Below, in pieces: positions 1-6,400 of a DNA stretch of 14,231 bases (its first letter is position 1; every line of letters begins with the position of its first letter). The position numbers and the translations under genes are program-made. Location of the stretch: assembly GCA_026770585.1 (NCBI GenBank), contig MU647755.1:12940-27170 (forward strand). The letters run 5' to 3'. This DNA is from Baffinella frigidus (Eukaryota; Cryptophyceae; Cryptomonadales; Baffinellaceae). Below the pieces are notes generated by a model that saw only the letters and a program-made list of their open reading frames with translations, did no database searches and had not been told where the DNA came from.

Positions 1-2
1 AA

Positions 3-263
3 GGCTCCGAGTTTGCCTTGGTGGAGGGTCTCTCCGATGAGCACAAGAGGGGCCGCCACATCCTCACGGTCCGCGGCGACACGCTTCTGATCTACGGATG
101 CGGGGAGGAGGAGCAGCACGGGGGGGGCGGTGCGGCAGCAGCTCCCGTGGCGTGCTTCAAGGCGCCGCTGCGCATCGTCTTTGTGCGGTGCCACGGCGCA
201 GCAATCTGCGTGGGGTGTGCCGGGGCGGTATGCATTTTGTCGGCGCCGTTTCTCACCGCCTAG
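3..263 (+). CDS. C-terminal part of an unidentified protein, possibly the last WD40-like blade (partial)
   Basis: The frame is open from the window edge to a TAG at 261-263, so the start lies outside the window. The translation alternates short hydrophobic strands (HILTVRGDTLLIYGC, then VRCHGAAICVGC and VCILSAPFL) with a Gly/Ala/Glu-rich linker at about residues 36-47. This looks like the last blade or two of a beta-propeller, but no clean WD dipeptide is visible, so the family is an inference. Two further copies of the same tail lie downstream (1051-1191 and 1354-1437) and end at the same stop codon. Those copies read CYNDGS and CDDGT where this one reads CAGA, so this copy has lost the Asp-Gly turn typical of WD blades. 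The G+C-rich coding sequence contrasts with the repeats that follow. It converges with the KDSR gene on the other strand. Confidence 0.55.
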   Translation, partial: GSEFALVEGLSDEHKRGRHILTVRGDTLLIYGCGEEEQHGGGGAAAAPVACFKAPLRIVFVRCHGAAICVGCAGAVCILSAPFLTA

Positions 264-690
264 ACGCAGCGGTGTGAAAGCGGCTGCCTGAATGCAGATT
301 GAGGGCAGTGTGATTGAAGGCCCGACAAAACTTCACGCACATCGAACGGGTGAGTGCGTTTTTCTCCAAATGTGTGCAGAGTCGCGCGATCTTGGCATTT
401 CTCTCGCGTCTTCCCTGAGTGTGGTTGGTGTGTGCTTCTGGGGATACTACCCCATGCAGGATGGCCGGAGTGACTTGACACGGTGTGTGTCTTCAATATC
501 TCCATAGTGGACGTGACTGTGTCAAGTCACTCCGGTCATGCTACACAGGGTAGTATCCCCAGAGGGTCGTCAACGTACAAACCTGCTGCGTCCTTGTGCC
601 CCGCGCGGGGTTTTCCTGTCTTGTATCGGGGGTTTCCTGTCTTGTGTCGCAGCGCTGTGTGCTCTCAGCCTACTCTGTACGCCTGCGGAG
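264..690 (+). repeat. 3' flank of the partial gene, first copy of a duplicated cassette
   Basis: This is noncoding sequence after the stop codon. It recurs, joined to the same gene tail, at 1192-1332 (cut short) and 1438-1860, with most bases shared. It holds the large inverted repeat at 437-563 and an internal 21-bp duplication around TGTCTTGTATCGGGGGTTTCC (about 618-650). It may include the 3' UTR. No polyadenylation signal was recognised. Confidence 0.7.
437..563. repeat. Foldback element, 45-nt arms (copy 1)
   Basis: The left arm (437-481) starts TCTGGGGATACTACC and ends GTGACTTGACAC. The right arm (519-563) starts GTGTCAAGTCAC and ends GGTAGTATCCCCAGA. The arms pair over nearly their whole length around a 37-nt centre. 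A second copy is at 1641-1767, and a lone right arm lies at about 1872-1918. It could be a MITE or a conserved RNA hairpin in the 3' flank of the gene. Confidence 0.75.
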
Positions 691-811
691 TACAGGGGTG
701 CCTCGCTCATAAGAAACCGCCCATCCCCAGGACCCTACAGTAGAACCATGCCTAGGGTCCTATGGTAGTCCTAGGGGGGGGGCGGTTTCTTATGAGCGAG
801 GTACCCCTGTA
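691..811. mobile_element. TA-flanked foldback MITE, family A, complete copy
   Basis: The element starts TACAGGGGTGCCTCGCTCAT and ends ATGAGCGAGGTACCCCTGTA. The ends are inverted repeats that continue inward through AAGAAACCGCCC, and the centre is rich in CCTAGG and CCTAC/GTAGG pairs, so almost the whole 121 nt is self-complementary. No transposase is present. Other copies are at 944-1052 (chimeric), 2073-2175 (left end lost), 2319-2442 and 6809-6929. TA as target duplication with CAGGGG ends would fit Tc1/mariner-type MITEs; that class is inferred. Confidence 0.8.
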
Positions 812-855
812 CAGGGGTATCTCGTTGACAAGAAAATACCCCCCCCTCCCTTATC
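809..855. mobile_element. Single end of a divergent family A element
   Basis: The sequence reads TGTACAGGGGTATCTCGTTG and then ACAAGAAAATACCCCCCCC, a diverged version of the family A terminus. It overlaps the end of the preceding element to form the palindrome TACCCCTGTACAGGGGTA. No matching right end was found before the next family A end at about 944. Positions 860-940 show nothing recognisable. Confidence 0.4.
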
Positions 856-943
856 TTTTTTTCAGTGACGAAACATCTCCCGCCACTGACGAGAGCCCCC
901 CCCCTCTGCTCGAATCCCGCGCATCCTGGCTGCCTTACGCCTT

Positions 944-1052
944 ACTGGGGTACCTCGCTCATAAGAAACGCCCAACCCCCTAGGATCACCATAGGGCTCT
1001 AGGCGTTTGTAGAGCATAGGCCTACTGTAGGGCCGCAGGAAGGGGGGGGCGG
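944..1052. mobile_element. Family A MITE fused to a gene fragment at its G-run
   Basis: The left end (CTGGGGTACCTCGCTCATAA) and the CCTAGG/CCTACTGTAGGG centre are those of family A. Where the right arm should read G-run, CGG, TTTCTTATGAGC, the sequence switches after G-run-CGGT to the coding tail of the upstream gene (TGCGGCAGCAGG). The gene itself has the same G-run-CGGT at 120-131. The junction therefore lies in a stretch shared by both. Confidence 0.7.
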
Positions 1053-1191
1053 TGCGGCAGCAGGTCCCGTGGCGTGCTTCAAGGCGCCGGATCGCATCGT
1101 CTCTGTGCGGTGCCACGGCGCAGCAATCTGCGTGGGGTGCTACAACGATGGCTCGGTGTGCATTTTGTCGGCGCCTTTCCTCGCTGCCTAG
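1051..1191 (+). pseudogene. Second copy of the tail of the partial gene
   Basis: In frame it reads GAAAGPVACFKAPDRIVSVR, then CHGAAICVGCYNDGSVCILS, ending APFLAA and TAG at 1189-1191. It has no upstream exon body: it begins inside the family A element at the shared G-run. It keeps the Asp-Gly turn that the first copy lacks. It could be a relic, or an alternative terminal exon if an acceptor upstream is used (CCGCAG at 1033-1038 is the nearest candidate). Confidence 0.65.
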
Positions 1192-1332
1192 AAGTGACGG
1201 TTTGCCTGTGGCGGCCTGAATGCAGATCGGGGGCTGTGTGATTGAAGGCCCGACAACACTTCACGCACATGGAACGGGGGAGTGCGTTTTTTATCCAAGT
1301 TTGTACAGAGTAGCGCGATCTTGGCATTTCTA
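1192..1332 (+). repeat. Truncated second copy of the 3'-flank cassette
   Basis: It matches 264-407 with scattered changes (for example TTTATCCAAGTTTGTACAGAG against TTCTCCAAATGTGTGCAGAG). It stops abruptly after GGCATTTCTATCGCC, about 30 nt before the foldback element would begin, where the third gene-tail copy follows. Confidence 0.65.
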
Positions 1333-1353
1333 TCGCCAGATCACATCAGCCAT

Positions 1354-1437
1354 GTGCGGTGCCACGGCGCAGCAATCTGCGTGGGGTGTGACGATGGGAC
1401 GGTGTGCATTTTGTCGGCGCCGTTCCTCGCCGCCTAG
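1354..1437 (+). pseudogene. Third copy of the tail of the partial gene
   Basis: The reading frame gives VRCHGAAICVGCDDGTVCIL followed by SAPFLAA and TAG at 1435-1437. Only the last 27 codons are present. It is followed by the fullest copy of the 3'-flank cassette (1438-1860), which carries its own small duplication of CACGCACATGGAACGGG at about 1508-1555. Confidence 0.65.
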
Positions 1438-1640
1438 AAACACCCGTGTGAAAGCGGCGGCCTGAATGCAGATCGAGGGCTGTGTGAATGAAGGCCCGAC
1501 AACACTTCACGCACATGGAACGGGCAAGCCTTCAATCACGCACATGGAACGGGGGAGTGCGTTTTTCTCCCAGTCTGTACAGAGTCGCGCGATGTTGGCA
1601 TTTCTCTCGCGTCTTCCCCTGAGTGTGGTTGGCGTGTGCT

Positions 1641-1767
1641 TCTGGGGATACTACCCCATGTAGGATGGCCGGAGTGACTTTACACGGTGTGTGTCTTCTA
1701 TATCTCCATAGTGGACGTGACTGTGTAAAGTCACTCCAGTCATGCTACACAGGGTAGTATCCCCAGA
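1641..1767. repeat. Foldback element, copy 2, with a compensatory base-pair change
   Basis: It has the same arms as 437-563. The left arm reads GTGACTTTACAC (1674-1685) and the right arm GTGTAAAGTCAC (1723-1734). Compared with copy 1, the pair G477/C523 has become T1681/A1727, so both arms changed and pairing is kept. A second difference, CTCCAG in place of CTCCGG, is on the right arm only and weakens the stem. Confidence 0.75.
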
Positions 1768-2070
1768 GGGTCGTCAACGTACAAACCTGCTGCGTCCTTG
1801 TGCCCCGCGCGGGGTTTTCCTGTCTTGTGTCGCAGCGCTGTGTGCTCTCAGCCTACTCTGATAGTGGACGCAACTGTGTCAAGGCACTCCGGTCATGCTA
1901 CACAGGGTAGTATCCCCAGAGGGTCGTCAACGTACAAACCTGCTGCGTCCGTGTGCCCCGCGCGGGGTTTTCCTGTCTTGTATCGGGGTTTTCCTGTCTT
2001 GTGTCGCAGCGCTGTGTGCTCTCAGCCTACTCTGATAGTGGACGCAACTGTGTCAAGGCACTCCGGCCAT
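1708..2070 (+). repeat. Tandem repeat, units of about 153-174 bp
   Basis: Units begin ATAGTGGACG at 1708, 1861 and 2035. The first two end GCTCTCAGCCTACTCTG; the third is cut after 36 nt by the broken family A element at 2073. The second unit is longer because it keeps a 21-bp internal duplication (TGTCTTGTATCGGGGTTTTCC). The units carry the right arm of the foldback element but not its left arm. Confidence 0.75.
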
Positions 2071-2072
2071 CA

Positions 2073-2175
2073 CAACAAACCGCCCCCCCCCTAGGACTCC
2101 CATAGGGACCTAGGCATGGTCCTACTGTAGGGTCCTACGGGGGGGCGGTTTCTTATGAGCGAGGTACTCCTGTAC
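2073..2175. mobile_element. Family A MITE, left terminus lost
   Basis: The right end GAGCGAGGTACTCCTGTA is complete, and the centre (CCTAGG, CATAGGGACCTAGGCATGG) matches the other copies. On the left, homology starts at AACCGCCCC and is joined to the 36-nt partial tandem unit. The outer TACAGGGGTACCTCGCTC is missing. Confidence 0.7.
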
Positions 2176-2215
2176 ATGAATCGCAAGGCTCCGGGGAGAC
2201 CGACTTATTGTGTGG

Positions 2216-2282
2216 CTGTGAGCCTCGGTCCTCGGTCGTACAGGTGATGAGCCTCGGTGGTTGCGAGGACCGAGGCTCACAG
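2216..2282. repeat. Perfect 19-bp inverted repeat
   Basis: CTGTGAGCCTCGGTCCTCG (2216-2234) pairs with CGAGGACCGAGGCTCACAG (2264-2282) around a 29-nt loop. It sits alone between two family A elements and may be a small foldback element of another family. Confidence 0.75.
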
Positions 2283-2318
2283 TGGCCGGGCCGCAACACC
2301 GTGCTTGGTTGTGAGTGC

Positions 2319-2442
2319 TACAGGGGTTCCTCGCTCATAAGAAACCGCCCCCCCCTAGGACCCTACAGTAGGGCTATCATGCCTAGGGCCTTACGGTGGT
2401 CCTAGGGGGGGGGCAGTTTCTTCTGAGCGAGGTACCCGTGTA
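2319..2442. mobile_element. Family A MITE, complete copy
   Basis: It starts TACAGGGGTTCCTCGCTCAT and ends TGAGCGAGGTACCCGTGTA. The arms and the CCTAGG centre match the 691-811 copy, with a few substitutions (GGGCAGTTTCTTCTGAGC on the right). Confidence 0.8.
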
Positions 2443-2452
2443 GCGACTCCAG

Positions 2453-2511
2453 TGCCAGACCGACCAAACCTCCTTGAGTTACATGTATCAGGAGGATTGG
2501 CCGGTCTGGCA
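2453..2511. repeat. 22-bp imperfect inverted repeat (hairpin)
   Basis: TGCCAGACCGACCAAACCTCCT (quoted in two parts: TGCCAGACCGACC, AAACCTCCT) pairs with AGGAGGATTGG, CCGGTCTGGCA with two mismatches around a 15-nt loop. From 2512 to 2660 the only other structure seen is a perfect palindrome, GTGAGTCTCAGAGACTCAC, at 2571-2589. Confidence 0.65.
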
Positions 2512-2659
2512 GGGAGAGTACATGGATTTCACGATTACACGGCGGTTGCCCGATTGCCCTCCTTCAGGTAGTGAGTCTCAGAGACTCACCTCGTTTCGGG
2601 GACCACCGATCATGTACAGACACCCCCATCCACAAATCCTGATGCCTGAACCCTAACTG

Positions 2660-2762
2660 ACCGTCCGAGTATGCGGAGGCGGGCCTAACAGTCCTGAGGC
2701 GAGCCCGTCCTGGTCCCGAGGCGGGCCTGTCCGTCCTGAGGCGGGCCTGTCTGTCCCCGCTT
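2660..2762 (+). repeat. Minisatellite of about 22-24 bp
   Basis: The motif GTCCTGAGGCGGGCCTGTC recurs four to five times with changes (GGAGGCGGGCC, GAGGCGAGCCC, GAGGCGGGCC). It is G+C-rich and noncoding. Confidence 0.6.
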
Positions 2763-2785
2763 GCGCGCTGCTCTCCCTGTCAGTT

Positions 2786-3235
2786 GGGGTTTGGGGTTCA
2801 GGGTTTGGGTTTTGGGGTTTGGGGTTTGGGGCTTGGGGTTTAGGGTCTAGGGTCTAGGGTTTAGGTTGTAGCGTTTAGGGTCTAGGGTTTAGGTCCTTTA
2901 GGGTTCAGGGTTTAAGATTTGGGGTTTAGGGTTTAGGGTTTAGGGTTTAGATTTTAGGGTTTAGGGTTTAGGGTTTGGGGTTTAGGGTTTGGGGTTTAGA
3001 TTTAGGTTCAGAGTTTAGGGTTTAGGGTTGGGCGCTCACGAGAACAGGTTTAGGGTTTAGGGTTTAGAGTTTAGGGTTCAGGATTGAGGGTTTAGGGTTT
3101 AGGGGTTGGGGTTTAGGGTGTAGGGTTTTGTGTGTAGGTGGGTGCAGGGTGTAGGGTGTAGGGTGTAGGGTGAAGGGTGTAGGGTGTAGGGTGTGGGGTG
3201 TAGGGTGTAGGGTGTAGGGTGTAGGACATGGGGTT
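2786..3235 (+). repeat. Degenerate interstitial telomere-like array
   Basis: Blocks of GGGTTTA/GGGTTTG on the plus strand change at about 3112 into a block homogenised to GGGTGTA (ten or so units). A short unique patch (GGGCGCTCACGAGAACAGG) interrupts at 3028-3048. It is too degenerate to be a chromosome end, and it lies beyond the 3' end of KDSR. Confidence 0.85.
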
Positions 3236-3245
3236 TGAGAGTCTT

Positions 3246-3290
3246 ACCCACGAGCGTTTCGCCTAGCCCTCGTACTGCATCCCAAAGTCA
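3246..3290 (-). pseudogene. Echo of the last KDSR exon (E11)
   Basis: On the minus strand this stretch matches the 3' half of E11: GACTTTGGGATGCAGTACG followed by a changed GAGGGCTAGGCGAAACGCTCG, then TGGGTAAG where E11 has TGAGTAAG. In the E11 frame it reads DFGMQYEG, a stop, then AKRS. It is a decayed partial copy about 90 nt downstream of the exon. Confidence 0.7.
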
Positions 3291-3299
3291 CCCTCACGG

Positions 3300-3379
3300 C
3301 CTAAGTCAACCTCACTAAGTCAACCTGCCTAAAGTCAACCCGGGCGGAGAGTTGACATTCGGGATGAGAGTTGACTTAC
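3300..3379. repeat. Short GTTGACTT/AAGTCAAC repeats after the KDSR stop
   Basis: The motif GTCAACC or AAGTCAAC occurs three times in direct order, and AGTTGAC twice in the other orientation, within 80 nt. On the gene strand this is the first sequence after the stop codon and may be 3' UTR. GTTGACT-type motifs also form the ends of the 84-bp element in introns 2 and 3. Confidence 0.5.
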
Positions 3380-3455
3380 TCACGAGCGTTTGGCCTTGCG
3401 GCCGTACTGCATGCCAAAGTGGTCCATCGGGAAGAGCGTCAGCCACTCGATTATC
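3380..3455 (-). CDS. KDSR: KDSR exon 11 (terminal): hydrophobic turn and basic C-terminus
   Basis: The acceptor is TTTGCAG at 3462-3456. The first G completes a Val codon with exon 10, then the frame reads IIEWLTLFPMDHFGMQYGRK, AKRS and TGA at 3382-3380. The basic tail suits a cytosolic end of an ER protein. The stop overlaps a good donor-like GTGAGTAAG, so a spliced version that ends differently is possible, but it would break inside codon TCG and no further exon was found. Confidence 0.7.
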
Positions 3456-6400
3456 CTGCAAATCAAACCAAATTAAATTAATTTGGTTAATAAAATCAAT
3501 TTGGTTAATTGAATCAATTCGGCTAAAAAGAGAGGCCGATATTGATAAACAGAAAGAGAGGCTGTTAGTGATACCAACATCGCCTAATTCCACACAGCAT
3601 TTCACGAAGGGATTTCGTGGATTTGCTGAACCAGAGCACCTCGGTAGGTAATACCGTAGGGACATTAGGCGGGTTCCGACGGATGTGGTTCAGGAGAGTC
3701 GGCCCGATTCGGGCCGAAACTCCCTTCGCAGCCCGCTGTGTGGAGAGCGGCCGTTCTTGATACCAACATGGCTGCCATGGATGCACCCCCAAACCGTTTC
3801 ACTCAAATCAAATCAAATCCAGAACCATCAATCATGCAATTGACCAAACCATGAATTCATTTAATTTCGGAACACGACAGATTCTGTCCCGCTATTTTAG
3901 GCTTCTGACGCCGAAGATTAGGGTGTATATGCTGTCTTAGGCACACCATGATGCTATTTTACGCCTGTTTATGTGGACATATTCTGGTATGTTCCGAGAT
4001 GAAATTAGTCTCACACGCAATCACCCAATCACGCAATCAACGAATCAACACATCACTCATGCAATTAACCAATTAACCAACCAACCAATCGACAAAACCG
4101 AATCAGAACCGAATCGAGCAATCTAGTTAGAAAAAACGGCGCCAGTTGGCCACACACGAGGTTTCGGGTTTCGGGTTCAGGTTTTAGGTATTCGTGTGTA
4201 GGGTTGAGGGTTGAGGGAGGGGGGCACACGAGAGGAGGGGGGGGAACGGCCATTCGGGTTGCGGGTTTGGGGTTTGGGTATGAAGTGTTCGTGTTTAGGG
4301 TTGAGGGTGGAGGGTTGAGGGTTTAGAGGGGCGCACGAGAAGAGGGGGGGGGGCGTCCATGCGGATTTCGTTTTTCGGGGTTCGGGTTTCGGGTTTCGGA
4401 TTCAGGCTTTAGTTATTCGTGTTTAGGGTTGAGGGTTTAGGGTTTAGGGTTTAGGGTTTAGGGTTTAGGGTTTAGGGTTTAGGGTGTAGGGTTTAGGGGG
4501 CGTACGAGAAGAGGGGGAGGAAGGTCCATTCGAGGACAGGGTTCGCGCGCGGTGAGACCCCTGCTTTCGGGTTTCGGGGTTAGAGATGCTTTCGGGTTTC
4601 GGGGTTAGAGATTCGGGTTTGGGGTTTGGGATTTGGTGTTTAGGGCTTGGGGGTTGAGGGATTGGGTTTTAGGGATTGGTGTTTTGGGTGTAGGGCTTAG
4701 GTTTGGGGTTTGGGGTTTGGGGATTGGGGTGTGGGGTTTGGGGTTTGTGGTTCCGGTTTCTGGTTTCGGGTTCCGGGTTCCGGGTTCCGGGTTCCGTGTT
4801 TCGCGATTCGTCTTTAAGGTCCAGGGTCTTCCGAACCCTAACCGCTCACCCCTCAACCCTGGTGTAGGGTTCAGTTACAACCCTACCCTAACATGACACA
4901 CCCATACGATAGCATCTAACCGTACTAGCCTACCCTAATATGACATACCCATACGATAGCATCGAACGTCCTAGGTCAGCTTGGGGGAGGGGGTACACCT
5001 CCATCACTCGCTGAAGTTACACCCTACACCCTAAACCCCATACCCTAGACCCTAGACTCTAGACCCTACACCCTTTCCTAACATAGCATTCCCTTACAAT
5101 AGCATACCCATGCCACAGGATCGACCCCTAATGTAGCACAGCGGCTAGGGCCTCCAAGGGCGAAATAATCAGGGCTACCAGCACCCTACACCACCCTTCA
5201 AATAGCACGCAACTTGGTCATGGTCCCGACTATGCTCAATTAAAAGGGTTTAGGGTTCAGGGTTTGGTGTTCAGGGTTTCGCGCTTCGGGATTAGGGTTC
5301 AGGGTTTCGGGTTTCGGGTTTCGGGATTCGGGTTTCGGGTTCGGGGTTTATGGTAAAGGGGTTAGGGGTTAGGGTATAGGGGTGAGGGGTGAGTGCCTGC
5401 CATGGTCTCGACCATGCGGTTCTGGATGAAGTCCGGAGAGGGCAGGTGGTACATCCCCCACTCCATCCCCGATACCATCCCCGCAGCCACCTATGGTTTC
5501 GGGTTTAGGGTTTAGGGTTTGGGGTCAGGAGTTGACTGAACTCAAGAGACAGCACGGTTGCCTGAACCGGGCCTGATCTCCTGAACCACTGCCTCGAGGA
5601 CAGTGTCCAGTACCTCCCGTCAAGCCCTCGAGGGTGTGGTTCAGGAGGCGTGGTTGACTGAACCGGGCACCCCCCATTCCGTCCTGGAAATAAAATGAGG
5701 TGGTTCACCCCCCATTCTATCCGCGAAATAAATCAGGCGGCACCCCCCCCCATGCGGTCCCCGAAATACATCAATATGGAAAAGGGGGTAGTTTCGGGCC
5801 CGTTTCCCAAGTCCTAAAGTCAAAAAAAAGCTCAAATACCACCTGCCAACAAGCCCCTTGGTTGACCCACTCGGTTCTCGAAATCACCGAAGCAACTACC
5901 TGCGAAGTAGCGGCGAGACAGAACCGCGCAGGGGTTGTGACTGGCAACGTGGGCGGTAAAGAGTGTAACTTTAGACCCTACACCTTGAACTCTAGACCCA
6001 AAACCCTGAGCTCTAGACCCTAAATCCTAGGCCCTAGATCCTCACCCCCCCCGAAACACGGAACCGTGAACCGTACACCCTGAAAGGTACACCGCACACC
6101 ACAAACCCCAACCCCCAAAGCCCGAAACCGCTCGAACATGCACAGTGGGTCATTGTTGAAACCGCTTACTCGAAACCCCATACCCTCCAACCTCCATCCG
6201 CCACCCTACGCTGTAAAACCCAACCCGGACAAGTTCTGCACAAGGACGGTAAATGACCGCGATTGGGTTGTTCAGGAAACGCTAAAATAGTCAACGGTGA
6301 GAGTGAAATGCGGTTGATTCGGATCGCAACCAAACACATTTCAACCTAAACCATGAACCCTGAAACCTACACCCCACACCCCAAGCCCGAAGCCCGAAGC

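Larger units (their letters stand above)
3456..5137 (-). other. KDSR intron 10
   Basis: The donor is GCTACA and the acceptor TTGCAG. In transcript order it holds: 48-bp direct repeats (4881-4968), telomere-like and TTTCGGG-like arrays (4140-4860), AATC-type simple repeats (about 4015-4090), mixed sequence at 3745-4010, the family P element (3590-3743), and an A+T-rich CAATTTGGTTAAT repeat (3462-3525). No further exon was recognised. The GC donor is unusual but is the only choice found that keeps the frame. Confidence 0.5.

Noticed and set aside
2786-3235. A chromosome end or true telomere.
   Set aside because: The repeats are degenerate, mixed in type, occur in both orientations and are interleaved with exons of one gene, so they are interstitial.
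3315-3665. A 116-codon minus-strand frame over exon 11 (reading DNRVADALPDGP).
   Set aside because: It uses another frame of the exon and reads through the TTTGGTTAAT repeat. The frame giving IIEWLTLFPM agrees with the upstream exon phase and hydrophobic pattern.
4605-4896. Open frames of 80-90 codons on both strands rich in periodic residues.
   Set aside because: The seven-base repeat gives a 21-base coding period; the translation simply follows the repeat.
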